In this document: piece by piece, positions 35,593 to 47,969 of the stretch
Position numbering within the stretch: position 1 is the stretch's first letter
Layout: the number at the start of each line of letters is the position of its first letter
The notes under the pieces: model-generated
What the model was told of the DNA's origin: nothing
Seen by the model: the letters and a program-made list of their open reading frames with translations, nothing else
The model's database searches: none
Source: Rhabditoides inermis
Taxonomy: Eukaryota; Nematoda; Chromadorea; Rhabditida; Rhabditidae
Assembly (NCBI GenBank): GCA_963966185.1
Contig: CAWZYM010000109.1
Coordinates: 617,001-681,000, forward strand
Direction of reading: 5' to 3'
DNA: 64,000 bases
Program-made: the position numbers and the translations under genes

Positions 35593-38500
35593 GAGTCCAC
35601 TTTGCTTGCCACATCTTCTCGAAAAAAAACACCTGTGTTACATATTTTCCCAACTGTGATAGGCGGCGAGCAACTCCCTCCCCAACAAAAACATGAAAAA
35701 GTGACCTCTCACTAAAGTGAACAAGATTGTTAGAACAATTTTGAAAAAAAAAGTTGCCAGGATTCGAACTCGAGAGACGCTTCTAGTAAACAGGATCGCT
35801 AGCCATTCGGCCACACTGACATCTGTTTGCAGTCACTTCATTTCAAAGGTTGCGATAAAAAACGACCGAGATCATGTTTTTTTTGTCATTTTCACAAACA
35901 TCAGGGTGTCTTTTTGTCTATCCCAAATTGAGTGTACGCACCATCTCCCACTCTTGTTGAGTCTCCCACGACACGACTGGTGCGTCATCCAGATTCGCGT
36001 CTTCCGGACATGCGTCTTCTAGAGTTGCGTCTTCTAGAATTGCGTCTTCTAGAAATGCGTCTTCTAGAGTTGCGTCTTCTAGAGTTGCGTCTTCTAGAAA
36101 TGTCTTCTAGATTTGCGTCTTCTAGAATTGCGTCTTCCAGAGTTGAGTCAACTGTGCTTGCCACATATTCTCGAAAAAAAACACCTGTGTTACATATTTT
36201 CCCAACTGTGATAGGCGGCGGGCAACTCCCCCCCCCCCAACATAAACATGAAAAAGTGACCTCTCACTAAAGTGAACAAGATTGTTAGAACAATTTTGAA
36301 AAGAAAAGTTGCCAGGATTCGAACTCGAGAGACGCTCCTAGTAAACAGAATCGCTAGCCATTCGGCCACACTGACATGTGTTTGCGGTCACTTCATTTCG
36401 AAGGTTGTGATAAAAAACGATCGAGATCATGTTTTTTGTCATTTTCACAAACATCAGGGTGTCTTTTTGTCTATCCCAAAATGAGTGTACGCACCATCTC
36501 CCACTCTTGAGTCTCCCACGACACGACTGGTGCGTCTTCCAGATTCGCGTCTTCCGGACATGCGTCTTCTAGAGTTGCGCCTTCTAGAACTGCGTCTTCT
36601 AGAGTTGCGTCTTCTAGAAATGCGTCTTCTATAATTGCGTCTTCTAGAATTGCGCCTTCCAGAGTTGAGTCAACTGTGATTGCCACATCTTCTCGAAAAA
36701 AAACACCTGTGTTACATATTTTCCCAACTGTGATAGGCGGCGGGCAACTCCCCCCCAACATAAAACATGAAAAAGTGACCTCTCACTAAAGTGAACAAGA
36801 TTGTTAGAACAATTTTGAAAAGAAAAGTTGCCAGGATTCGAACTCGAGAGACGCTCCTAGTAAACAGAATCGCTAGCCATTCGGCCACACTGACATGTGT
36901 TTGCGGTCACTTCATTTCGAAGGTTGTGATAAAAAACGACCGAGATCATGTTTTTTGTCATTTTCACAAACATCAGGGTGTCTTTTTGTCTATCCCAAAA
37001 TGAGTGTACGCACCATCTCCCACTCTTGAGTCTCTCACGACACGACTGGTGCGTCTTCCAGATTCGCGTCTTCCGGACATGCGTCTTCTAGAGTTGCGCC
37101 TTCTAGAACTGCGTCTTCTAGAGTTGCGTATTCTGGAAATGCGTCTTCTATAATTGCGTCTTCTAGAATTGCGCCTTCCAGAGTTGAGTCAACTGTGATT
37201 GCCACATCTTCTCGAAAAAAAACACCTGTGTTACATATTTTCCCAACTGTGATAGGCGGCGGGCAACTCCCCCCCAACATAAAACATGAAAAAGTGACCT
37301 CTCACTAAAGTGAACAAGATTGTTAGAACAATTTTGAAAAGAAAAGTTGCCAGGATTCGAACTCGAGAGACGCTCCTAGTAAACAGAATCGCTAGCCATT
37401 CGGCCACACTGACATGTGTTTGCGGTCACTTCATTTCGAAGGTTGTGATAAAAAACGACCGAGATCATGTTTTTTGTCATTTTCACAAACATCAGGGTGT
37501 CTTTTTGTCTATCCCAAAATGAGTGTACGCACCATCTCCCACTCTTGAGTCTCCCACGACACGACTGGTGCGTCTTCCAGATTCGCGTCTTCCGGACATG
37601 CGTCTTCTAGAGTTGCGCCTTCTAGAACTGCGTCTTCTAGAGTTGCGTCTTCTAGAAATGCGTCTTCTATAATTGCGTCTTCTAGAATTGCGCCTTCCAG
37701 AGTTGAGTCAACTGTGATTGCCACATCTTCTCGAAAAAAAAACACCTGTGTTACATATTTTCCCAACTGTGATAGGCGGCGGGCAACTCCCCCCAACATA
37801 AAACATGAAAAAGTGACCTCTCACTAAAGTGAACAAGATTGTTAGAACAATTTTGAAAAGAAAAGTTGCCAGGATTCGAACTCGAGAGACGCTCCTAGTA
37901 AACAGAATCGCTAGCCATTCGGCCACACTGACATGTGTTTGCGGTCACTTCATTTCGAAGGTTGTGATAAAAAACGACCGAGATCATGTTTTTTGTCATT
38001 TTCACAAACATCAGGGTGTCTTTTTGTCTATCCCAAAATGAGTGTACGCACCATCTCCCACTCTTGAGTCTCCCACGACACGACTGGTGCGTCTTCCAGA
38101 TTCGCGTCTTCCGGACATGCGTCTTCTAGAGTTGCGCCTTCTAGAACTGCGTCTTCTAGAGTTGCGTCTTCTGGAAATGCGTCTTCTATAGTTGCGTCTT
38201 CTAGAGTTGCGTCTTCTAGAGTTGCGTCTTCTAGAGTTGCGTCTTCTAGAATTGCGTCTTCTAGACATGCGTCTTCTAGAATCGAGTCCACTTTGCTTGC
38301 CACATCTTCTCGAAAAAAAACACCTGTGTTACATATTTTCCCAACTGTGATAGGCGGCGAGCAACTCCCTCCCCAACAAAAACATGAAAAAGTGACCTCT
38401 CACTAAAGTGAAAAAGATTGTTAGAACAATTTTGAAAAAAAAAGTTGCCAGGATTCGAACTCGAGAGACGCTTCTAGTAAACAGGATCGCTAGCCATTCG

Positions 38501-40880
38501 GCCACACTGACATCTGTTTGCAGTCACTTCATTTCAAAGGTTGCGATAAAAAACGACCGAGATCATGTTTTTTTGTCATTTTCACAAACATCAGGGTGTC
38601 TTTTTGTCTATCCCAAATTGAGTGTACGCACCATCTCCCACTTTTGTTGAGTCTCCCACGACACGACTGGTGCGTCATCCAGATTCGCGTCTTCCGGACA
38701 TGCGTCTTCTAGAGTTGCGTCTTCTAGAATTGCGTCTTCTAGAAATGCGTCTTCTAGAGTTGCGTCTTCTAGAGTTGCGTCTTCTAGAAATGTCTTCTAG
38801 ATTTGCGTCTTCTAGAATTGCGTCTTCCAGAGTTGAGTCAACTGTGCTTGCCACATATTCTCGAAAAAAAACACCTGTGTTACATATTTTCCCAACTGTG
38901 ATAGGCGGCGGGCAACTCCCCCCCCCCCAACATAAACATGAAAAAGTGACCTCTCACTAAAGTGAACAAGATTGTTAGAACAATTTTGAAAAGAAAAGTT
39001 GCCAGGATTCGAACTCGAGAGACGCTCCTAGTAAACAGAATCGCTAGCCATTCGGCCACACTGACATGTGTTTGCGGTCACTTCATTTCGAAGATTGTGA
39101 TAAAAAACGATCGAGATCATGTTTTTTGTCATTTTCACAAACATCAGGGTGTCTTTTTGTCTATCCCAAAATGAGTGTACGCACCATCTCCCACTCTTGA
39201 GTCTCCCACGACACGACTGGTGCGTCTTCCAGATTCGCGTCTTCCGGACATGCGTCTTCTAGAGTTGCGCCTTCTAGAACTGCGTCTTCTAGAGTTGCGT
39301 CTTCTAGAAATGCGTCTTCTATAATTGCGTCTTCTAGAATTGCGCCTTCCAGAGTTGAGTCAACTGTGATTGCCACATCTTCTCGAAAAAAAACACCTGT
39401 GTTACATATTTTCCCAACTGTGATAGGCGGCGGGCAACTCCCCCCCAACATAAAACATGAAAAAGTGACCTCTCACTAAAGTGAACAAGATTGTTAGAAC
39501 AATTTTGAAAAGAAAAGTTGCCAGGATTCGAACTCGAGAGACGCTCCTAGTAAACAGAATCGCTAGCCATTCGGCCACACTGACATGTGTTTGCGGTCAC
39601 TTCATTTCGAAGGTTGTGATAAAAAACGACCGAGATCATGTTTTTTGTCATTTTCACAAACATCAGGGTGTCTTTTTGTCTATCCCAAAATGAGTGTACG
39701 CACCATCTCCCACTCTTGAGTCTCCCACGACACGACTGGTGCGTCTTCCAGATTCGCGTCTTCCGGACATGCGTCTTCTAGAGTTGCGCCTTCTAGAACT
39801 GCGTCTTCTAGAGTTGCGTATTCTGGAAATGCGTCTTCTATAATTGCGTCTTCTAGAATTGCGCCTTCCAGAGTTGAGTCAACTGTGATTGCCACATCTT
39901 CTCGAAAAAAAACACCTGTGTTACATATTTTCCCAACTGTGATAGGCGGCGGGCAACTCCCCCCCAACATAAAACATGAAAAAGTGACCTCTCACTAAAG
40001 TGAACAAGATTGTTAGAACAATTTTGAAAAGAAAAGTTGCCAGGATTCGAACTCGAGAGACGCTCCTAGTAAACAGAATCGCTAGCCATTCGGCCACACT
40101 GACATGTGTTTGCGGTCACTTCATTTCGAAGGTTGTGATAAAAAACGACCGAGATCATGTTTTTTGTCATTTTCACAAACATCAGGGTGTCTTTTTGTCT
40201 ATCCCAAAATGAGTGTACGCACCATCTCCCACTCTTGAGTCTCCCACGACACGACTGGTGCGTCTTCCAGATTCGCGTCTTCCGGACATGCGTCTTCTAG
40301 AGTTGCGCCTTCTAGAACTGCGTCTTCTAGAGTTGCGTCTTCTAGAAATGCGTCTTCTATAATTGCGTCTTCTAGAATTGCGCCTTCCAGAGTTGAGTCA
40401 ACTGTGATTGCCACATCTTCTCGAAAAAAAAACACCTGTGTTACATATTTTCCCAACTGTGATAGGCGGCGGGCAACTCCCCCCAACATAAAACATGAAA
40501 AAGTGACCTCTCACTAAAGTGAACAAGATTGTTAGAACAATTTTGAAAAGAAAAGTTGCCAGGATTCGAACTCGAGAGACGCTCCTAGTAAACAGAATCG
40601 CTAGCCATTCGGCCACACTGACATGTGTTTGCGGTCACTTCATTTCGAAGGTTGTGATAAAAAACGACCGAGATCATGTTTTTTGTCATTTTCACAAACA
40701 TCAGGGTGTCTTTTTGTCTATCCCAAAATGAGTGTACGCACCATCTCCCACTCTTGAGTCTCCCACGACACGACTGGTGCGTCTTCCAGATTCGCGTCTT
40801 CCGGACATGCGTCTTCTAGAGTTGCGCCTTCTAGAACTGCGTCTTCTAGAGTTGCGTCTTCTGGAAATGCGTCTTCTATA
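35500..40880. repeat. Five-unit tandem duplication, period about 2690 bp
   Basis: 35500-38190 repeats at 38190-40880. Landmarks 35821, 36376, 36895, 37414 and 37933 map to 38512, 39066, 39585, 40104 and 40623. Markers include GACATCTGTTTGCAG, CTTGTTGAGTCTCC or TTTGTTGAGTCTCC, GCGTCATCCAG, AACGATCGAG (36416, 39106), GCGTATTCTGGAAATG (37126, 39816) and GTCTTCTGGAAATG. The hybrid unit at 37933-38400 marks the join. Confidence 0.9.
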
Positions 40881-42059
40881 ATTGCGTCTTCTAGAATTGC
40901 GCCTTCCAGAGTTGAGTCAACTGTGATTGCCACATCTCGAAAAAAAACACCTGTGTTACATATTTTCCCAACTGTGATAGGCGGCGGGCAACTCCCCCCC
41001 AACATAAAACATGAAAAAGTGACCTCTCACTAAAGTGAACAAGATTGTTAGAACAATTTTGAAAAGAAAATTTGCCAGGATTCGAACTCGAGAGACGCTC
41101 CTAGTAAACAGAATCGCTAGCCATTCGGCCACACTGACATGTGTTTGCGGTCACTTCATTTCGAAGGTTGTGATAAAAAAACGACCGAGATCATGTTTTT
41201 TGTCATTTTCACAAACATCAGGGTGTCTTTTTGTCTATCCCAAAATGAGTGTACGCAACATCTCCCACTCTTGAGTCTCTCACGACACGACTGGTGCGTC
41301 TTCCAGATTCGCGTCTTCCGGACATGCGTCTTCTAGAGTTGCGCTTTCTAGAACTGCGTCTTCTAGAGTTGCGTCTTCTAGAAATGCGTCTTCTAGAATT
41401 GCGTCTTCTAGAATTGCGCCTTCCAGAGTTGAGTCAACTGTGATTGCCACATCTTCTCGAAAAAAACACCTGTGTTACATATTTTCCCAACTGTGATAGG
41501 CGGCGGGCAACTCCCCCCCAACATAAAACATGAAAAAGTGACCTCTCACTAAAGTGAACAAGATTGTTAGAACAATTTTGAAAAGAAAAGTTGCCAGGAT
41601 TCGAACTCGAGAGACGCTCCTAGTAAACAGAATCGCTAGCCATTCGGCCACACTGACATGTGTTTGCGGTCACTTCATTTCGAAGGTTGTGATAAAAAAA
41701 CGACCGAGATCATGTTTTTTGTCATTTTCACAAACATCAGGGTGTCTTTTTGTCTAACTAAAAATGAGTGTACGCAACATCTCCCACTCTTGAGTCTCCC
41801 ACGACACGACTGGTGCGTCTTCTAGATTCGCGTCTTCCGGACATGCGTCTTCTAAAGTTGCGCCTTCTAAAACTGCGTCTTCTAGAGTTGCGTCTTCTAA
41901 AAATGCGTCTTCTATAATTGCGTCTTCTAGAATTGCGCCTTCCAGAGTTGAGTCAACTGTGCTTGCCACATCTTCTCGAAAAAAACACCTGTGTTACATA
42001 TTTTCCCAACTGTGATAGGCGGCGGGCAATTCCCCCCCCCCCCCCCCCCAACATAAAAC

Positions 42060-44215
42060 ATGAAAAAGTGACCTCTCACTAAAGTGAACAAGATTGTTAG
42101 AACAATTTTGAAAAGAAAAGTTGCCAGGATTCGAACTCGAGAGACGCTCCTAGTAAACAGAATCGCTAGCCATTCGGCCACACTGACATGTGTTTGCGGT
42201 CACTTCATTTCGAAGGTTGTGATAAAAAACGACCGAGATCATGTTTTCGTCAATTTCACAAACATCAGAGTGTGTTTTTGTCTATTCCAAATTGAGTGTA
42301 CGCACCATCTCCCACTCTTGAGTCTTCCACGACACGACTGGAGCGTCTTCCAGATTCGCGTCTTCGGACATGCGTCTTCTAGAGTTGCGTCTTCTAGAGT
42401 TGCGTCTTCTAGAGTTGCGTCTTCTAGAGTTGCGTCTTCTAGAATTGCGTCTTCTAGACATGCGTCTTCTAGAATCGAGTCCACTTTGCTTGCCACATCT
42501 TCTCGAAAAAAAACACCTGTGTTACATATTTTCCCAACTGTGATAGGCGGCGAGCAACTCCCTCCCCAACAAAAACATGAAAAAGTGACCTCTCACTAAA
42601 GTGAACAAGATTGTTAGAACAATTTTGAAAAAAAAAGTTGCCAGGATTCGAACTCGAGAGACGCTTCTAGTAAACAGGATCGCTAGCCATTCGGCCACAC
42701 TGACATGTGTTTGCAGTCACTTTATTTCAAAGGTTGTGATAAAAAACGACCGAGATCATGTTTTTTTTTGTCATTTTCACAAACATCAGGGTGTCTTTTT
42801 GTCTATCCCAAATTGAGTGTACGCACCATCTCCCACTCTTGAGTCTTCCACGACACGACTGGTGCGTCTTCCAGATTCGCGTCTTCGGAAATGCGTCTTC
42901 TAGAGTTGCGTCTTCTAGAGTTGCGTTTTCTAGAGTTGCGTCTTCTAGAGTTGCGTCTTCTAGATTTGCGTCTTCTAGACATGCGTCTTCTATAGTTGCG
43001 TCTTCTAGAATTGCGCCTTCCAGAGTTGAGTCAACTGTGCTTGCCACATCTTCTCGAAAAAAACACCTGTGTTACATATTTTCCCAACTGTGATAGGCGG
43101 CGGGCAACTCCCCCCCCCCACATAAAACATGAAAAAGTGACCTCTCACTAAAGTGAACAAGATTGTTAGAACAATTTTGAAAAGAAAAGTTGCCAGGATT
43201 CGAACTCGAGAGACGCTCCTAGTAAACAGAATCGCTAGCCATTCGGCCACACTGACATGTGTTTGCGGTCACTTCATTTCGAAGGTTGTGATAAAAAACG
43301 ACCGAGATCATGTTTTCGTCAATTTCACAAACATCAGAGTGTGTTTTTGTCTATTCCAAATTGAGTGTACGCACCATCTCCCACTCTTGAGTCTTCCACG
43401 ACACGACTGGAGCGTCTTCCAGATTCGCGTCTTCGGACATGCGTCTTCTAGAGTTGCGTCTTCTAGAGTTGCGTCTTCTAGAGTTGCGTCTTCTAGAGTT
43501 GCGTCTTCTAGAATTGCGTCTTCTAGACATGCGTCTTCTAGAATCGAGTCCACTTTGCTTGCCACATCTTCTCGAAAAAAAAACACCTGTGTTACATATT
43601 TTCCCAACTGTGATAGGCGGCGAGCAACTCCCTCCCCAACAAAAACATGAAAAAGTGACCTCTCACTAAAGTGAACAAGATTGTTAGAACAATTTTGAAA
43701 AAAAAAAGTTGCCAGGATTCGAACTCGAGAGACGCTTCTAGTAAACAGGATCGCTAGCCATTCGGCCACACTGACATGTGTTTGCAGTCACTTTATTTCA
43801 AAGGTTGTGATAAAAAAACGACCGAGATCATGTTTTTTTTGTCATTTTCACAAACATCAGGGTGTCTTTTTGTCTATCCCAAATTGAGTGTACGCACCAT
43901 CTCCCACTCTTGAGTCTTCCACGACACGACTGGTGCGTCTTCCAGATTCGCGTCTTCGGAAATGCGTCTTCTAGAGTTGCGTCTTCTAGAGTTGCGTTTT
44001 CTAGAGTTGCGTCTTCTAGAGTTGCGTCTTCTAGATTTGCGTCTTCTAGACATGCGTCTTCTATAGTTGCGTCTTCTAGAATTGCGCCTTCCAGAGTTGA
44101 GTCAACTGTGCTTGCCACATCTTCTCGAAAAAAACACCTGTGTTACATATTTTCCCAACTGTGATAGGCGGCGGGCAACTCCCCCCCCCACATAAAACAT
44201 GAAAAAGTGACCTCT
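42060..44215. repeat. Two-unit tandem duplication, period 1069 bp
   Basis: Units at 42188 and 42705 repeat at 43257 and 43776. Markers are ATGTTTTCGTCAATTTCAC, GACTGGAGCGTC and GCGTTTTCTAGAGTTG followed by CTAGATTTGCG. The second unit of each pair is a hybrid with an A-like start and a family B end. The next unit (44327) begins like 42188 but continues as family B. The pair 43776/44327 resembles 48431/48983 across the insertion at an offset of about 4656 bp. Confidence 0.87.
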
Positions 44216-45185
44216 CACTAAAGTGAACAAAATTGTTAGAACAATTTTGAAAAGAAAAGTTGCCAGGATTCGAACTCGAGAGACGCTCCTAGTAAACAGA
44301 ATCGCTAGCCATTCGGCCACACTGACATGTGTTTGCGGTCACTTCATTTCGAAGGTTGTGATAAAAAACGACCGAGATCATGTTTTCGTCAATTTCACAA
44401 ACGTCAGAGTGTGTTTTTGTCTATTCCAAATTGAGTGTACGCACCATCTCCCACTCTTGAGTCTCCCACGACACGACTGGTGCGTCTTCCAGATTCGCGT
44501 CTTCCGGACATGCGTCTTCTAGAGTTGCGCCTTCTAGAACTGCGTCTTCTAGAGTTGCGTCTTCTAGAAAAGCGTCTTCTATAATTGCGTCTTCTAGAAT
44601 TGCGCCTTCCAGAGTTGAGTCAACTGTGATTGCCACATCTTCTCGAAAAAAACACCTGTGTTACATATTTTCCCAATTGTGATAGGCGGCGGGCAACTCC
44701 CTCCCCAACAAAAACATGAAAAAGTGACCTCTCACTAAAGTGAACAAGATTGTTAGAACAATTTTGAAAAAAAAGTTGCCAGGATTCGAACTCGAGAGAC
44801 GCTTCTAGTAAACAGGATCGCTAGCCATTCGGCCACACTGACATGGGTTTGGGGTCACTTCATTTCAATGGTTGTGCTAAAAATCGACCGAGATCATGTT
44901 TTTTTGTCATTTTCACAAACATCAGAGTGTCTTTTTGTCTATCCCAAATTGAGTGTACGCATCATCTCCCACTCTTGAGTCTCCCCCGACACGACTGGTG
45001 CGTCTTCTAGATTCGCGTCTTCCGGACATGCGTCTTCTAGAGTTGCGTCTTCTAGAACTGCGTCTTCTAGAGTTGCGTCTTCTAGAAATGCGTCTTCTAT
45101 AATTGCGTCTTTTAGAATTGCGCCTTCCATAGTTGAGTCAACTGTGCTTGCCACATCTTCTCGAAAAAAACACCTGTGTTACATA

Positions 45186-45327
45186 TTATCTTTTAAAAGT
45201 ACTTCCGTAAAAAGTGTTGTTTGTGTTAACCTGATTCAAGAAAAGCGCATGCATATATTATTAATTTTCGAAAAATCAAATCGTAAACACCTGAACATGA
45301 AAACTAACACAAACTTGCTCTTTCAAA
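45186..45327. repeat. Left terminal inverted repeat, 142 bp
   Basis: Pairs with 45533-45674. It contains ATGCATATATTATTAA and GTTAACCTGATTC. Pairing stops at CTTTCAAA. Confidence 0.85.
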
Positions 45328-45532
45328 CGAATATAGAATAGTTACACGTAACATTCAGAATAATACGATTGTTTTGTTTATTTAGTGTTTTTTGCGGTTT
45401 ATTATTTATGGTTTATCAGTAAAATAAAATGTTATTCGTGATGTTGTTTGACTCAATGTTTCAGGTATAAAAATGTCAAAAAAATAAAACATGGAATTAT
45501 TCAACATTAATTATTCAAAAATTATTCAACGT

Positions 45533-45674
45533 TTTGAAAGAGCAAGTTTGTGTTAGTTTTCATGTTCAGGTGTTTACGATTTGATTTTTCGAAAATTAAT
45601 AATATATGCATGCGCTTTTCTTGAATCAGGTTAACACAAACAACACTTTTTACGGAAGTACTTTTAAAAGATAA
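45533..45674. repeat. Right terminal inverted repeat, 142 bp
   Basis: Reverse complement of 45186-45327, starting TTTGAAAGAGC and ending AAAAGATAA. Confidence 0.85.
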
Positions 45675-45781
45675 TATATGTCCTTTTGTTGAATTTCATA
45701 GAAATTTTCTCTCTCGTCTTCATACATGTAACATGTTCTTCTCTCATTATTTCATCAATTTCATTTCAAATTTATTCGATA
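45675..45781. other. AT-rich joint between MITE and polypyrimidine tract
   Basis: About 107 bp including TATATGTCCTTTTG, ACATGTAACATGTTC and TTCATTTCAAATTTATTC. It contains two small direct repeats of ACATGT-like bases. I see no gene; it may be the surviving 5' part of the larger element. Confidence 0.5.
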
Positions 45782-47871
45782 TTTTCTCGTTCTCTCGTTC
45801 TCTCCTTCCATTCCTTCCCTCCTTCTCTCCTTCTTTCCTTCTCTCCTCCTCTCCTTTCCTCCTTCTCTCCTCCCATTCCTTCCCTCCTTCTCTCCTTCTC
45901 CCCTTCTCTCCTCCTCTCCTCCTCTCCTTCCCTCCTTCCTTCCTTCCTTCCCTCCTTCTTTCCTTCTCTCTTTCTCTCGTTCTCTCGTTCTCTCGTTCTC
46001 TCTTTCTCTCGTTCTCTCGTTATCCCTTTCTCTCTTTCTCTCGTTCTCTAGTTCTCTCGTTCTCTCGTTCTCTCGTTCTCTCTTTCTCCCTTTCTCTCTT
46101 TTCTCTCTTTCTCTCGTTCTCTCTTTTCTCTCGTTCTCTCTTTTCTCTCTTTTCTCTCTTTCTCTCGTTCTCTCGTTCTCTCGTTCTCTCGTTCTCTCGT
46201 TCTCTCGTTCTCTCCGTCTCTCCGTCTCTCCTTCTCTCCTTCCCTCCTTCCCCCCTTCTCCCTTTCTCTCTTTCTCTCGTTCTCTCGTTCTCTCGTTATC
46301 TAGTTCTCTCGTTATTTCGTTTTCTCTTTCTCTCGTTCTCTCGTTCTCTCGTTCTCTCGTTCTCTCGTTCTCTCGTTCTCGCGTGTCTCCTTCTCTTCTT
46401 CTCTCCTTCCCTCCTTCCCTCCTTCTCCCTTTCTCTTTTTCTCTAGTTCTCCAGTTCTCTCTTTCTCTCGTTCTCTCTTTCTCTCTTTCTCTCTTTCTCT
46501 CGTTCTCTCGTTCTCTCGTTCTCTCGTTCTCTCGTTTCTCGTTCTCTCGTTCTCTCGTTTTTTTCCGTCTCTCCGTCTCTCCTTCTCTTCTTCCCTCCTA
46601 CCACCCTCCTTCTCTCTTTCTCTCGTTCTCTCGTTCTCTAGTTATATCGTTCTCTCTTTCTTTCGTTCTCTCTTTCTCTTGTTCTCTCTTTCTCTCGTTT
46701 TCTCGTTCTCTCGTTCTCTCGTTCTCTCGTTCTCTCTTTATCTCGTTCTCTCTTTCTATCCTTCTCTCGTTCTCTCGTTCTCTCGTTCTCTCGTTCTCTC
46801 CGTCTCTCCTTCTCTTCTTCCCTCCTTCTCTCCTTCTCTCTTTCTCTCTTTCTCTCGTTCTCTATTTCTCTCGTTATATCGTTATATCGTTCTCTCTTTC
46901 TCTCTTTCTCTCGTTCTCTCGTGCTCTCGTTTTCTCGTTCTCTCGTTCTCTCGTTCTCTCGTTGTCTCGTTGTCTCGTTCTCTCGTTGTCTCGTTCTCTC
47001 CTTCTTTCCTTCCCTCCTTCCCGCCTTCTCACTTTCTCTCTTTCTCTCGTTCTCTAGTTCTCTCGTTATATCGTTCTCTCTTTCACTCGTTTTCTCTTTC
47101 TATCGGTTTCTCTTTCTCTCGTTCTCTCATTATCTCTTTCTCTCTTTCTCTCTTCCTCTCTTTCTCTCTTTCTCTCTTTCTCTCTTTCTCTCTTTCTCTC
47201 TTTCTCTCTTTCTCTCTTTCTCTCTTTCTCTTTTTTCTCTAGTTCTCTCCTTCTCTCCTTCTCTTCTTCTCTCCATCCCTCCTTCCCTCCTTCTCCCTTT
47301 CTCTCTTTCTCTCGTTCTCTAGCTCTCTCGTTATATCGTTCTCTCTTTCTCTCGTTTTCTCTTTCTCTCGTTTTCTCGTTTTCTCGTTCTCTCGTTCTCT
47401 CTTTCTCTCCTTCCCTCCTTCCCTCCTCCTCCCATTCTCTCTTTCTCTCGTTCTCTAATTCTCTCGTTATATCGTTCTCGCTTTCTCTCGTTCTCTCTTT
47501 ATCTCTTTCTCTCTTTCTCTCTTTCTCTCTTTCTTTCGTTCTCTAGTTCTCTCGTTCTCTCTTTCTATCCTTCTCTTCTTCTCTCCATCCCTCCTTCCCT
47601 CCTTCTCCCTTTCTCTCTTTCTCTCGTTCTCTAGCTCTCTCGTTCTCTTTTTATATCTTTCTCTCTTTCTCTGGTTCTCTCGTTCTCTCGTTCTCTCTTT
47701 CTATCCTTCTCTCGTTCTCTCGTTCTCTCGTTCTCTCCGTCTCTCCTTCCCTCCTTCCCTCCTCTCTTTTTCTCCTTTTCTCTCGTTATATCGTTCTCTC
47801 GTTCTCTCGTTCTCTCGTTCTCTCGTTCTCTCGTTCTCTCGTTCTCTCGTTCTCTCTTTCTCTCTCCCCTT
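45782..47871. repeat. 2.1-kb polypyrimidine octamer microsatellite
   Basis: Almost pure C/T on the + strand apart from a regular G in GTTCTCTC. Two octamers dominate, GTTCTCTC and TTTCTCTC, broken by CCTTCCCTCC blocks every 300-400 bp (for example about 45810-45960, 46220-46260, 46395-46435, 47000-47030, 47270-47300, 47575-47610 and 47735-47765), which suggests a higher-order repeat. The pure stretches are 47159-47229 (TTTCTCTC) and 47793-47856 (eight GTTCTCTC). Long open frames rich in Ser/Leu/Phe exist here but are compositional. Confidence 0.95.
47793..47856. repeat. Eight perfect GTTCTCTC copies
   Basis: Copies begin at 47793, 47801, 47809, 47817, 47825, 47833, 47841 and 47849 without a mismatch. 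Confidence 0.93.
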
Positions 47872-47957
47872 ACTAAATTCCTACTGATCGCAGCCACCAA
47901 AGTACATCTGTCTCTCTCCAAACAGCGTGCTCTCTCGCGTGCTCTCGCGCTCGCCCG

Positions 47958-47969
47958 CCAGCAGAGGGC
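47958..47969 (+). promoter_or_regulatory. CTCF-like core motif CCAGCAGAGGGC
   Basis: Matches the bilaterian CTCF core CCASYAGRKGGC at all 12 positions. It lies in a GC-richer stretch just before an inverted repeat. A single motif match is weak evidence of binding. Confidence 0.35.

Larger units (their letters stand above)
1..45185. repeat. Left part of ~510-bp tandem satellite array (about 88 units)
   Basis: Head-to-tail units, all in one orientation, with no gene between them. The ATG (or equivalent bases) of ACATGTG beside each tRNA-like head lies (within ~2-3 bp) at 135, 636, 1141, 1652, 2157, 2662, 3165, 3669, 4187, 4680, 5188, 5694, 6202, 6702, 7217, 7739, 8257, 8752, 9256, 9760, 10260, 10775, 11278, 11780, 12295, 12798, 13317, 13834, 14342, 15200, 15699, 16702, 17235, 17755, 18271, 18783, 19326, 20328, 20844, 21354, 21857, 22373, 22880, 23385, 23895, 24426, 24945, 25462, 25969, 26500, 27019, 27535, 28047, 28590, 29099, 29603, 30119, 30626, 31133, 31642, 32147, 32651, 33152, 33656, 34174, 34694, 35243, 35821, 36376, 36895, 37414, 37933, 38512, 39066, 39585, 40104, 40623, 41139, 41657, 42188, 42705, 43257, 43776, 44327 and 44843. 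Three further units lack the head. Units differ by point changes, homopolymer length and 15-mer copy number. Open frames inside the units are by-products of the 15-bp repeat. Confidence 0.97.
45186..45674. mobile_element. MITE-like element with 142-bp perfect terminal inverted repeats
   Basis: The 489-bp element begins TTATCTTTTAAAAG and ends with its reverse complement. It is flanked by TA at 45184-45185 and 45675-45676, the target duplication typical of Tc1/mariner-type elements. Arms are 45186-45327 and 45533-45674 and appear identical by eye over all 142 bp. The 205-bp centre is AT-rich and has no credible reading frame, so the element is non-autonomous. Its left TA lies in the satellite unit (GTTACATA), but its right side runs into the polypyrimidine region, not the rest of the unit. 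It may be part of, or nested at the edge of, the larger insertion. Confidence 0.8.

Noticed and set aside
1..45185. CRISPR array
   Set aside because: The unit is ~510 bp and the nested repeat is 15 bp without spacers of unique sequence. No cas genes, and the setting is eukaryotic.
45186..45674. A transposase gene within the MITE-like element
   Set aside because: The 205-bp centre is AT-rich with frequent stops and is far too short for a transposase.
45733..47322. Long Ser/Leu/Phe-rich frames in the polypyrimidine region
   Set aside because: C/T-only sequence contains no stop codons, so long frames are expected by composition. The predicted peptides are low-complexity translations of TTCTCT repeats.
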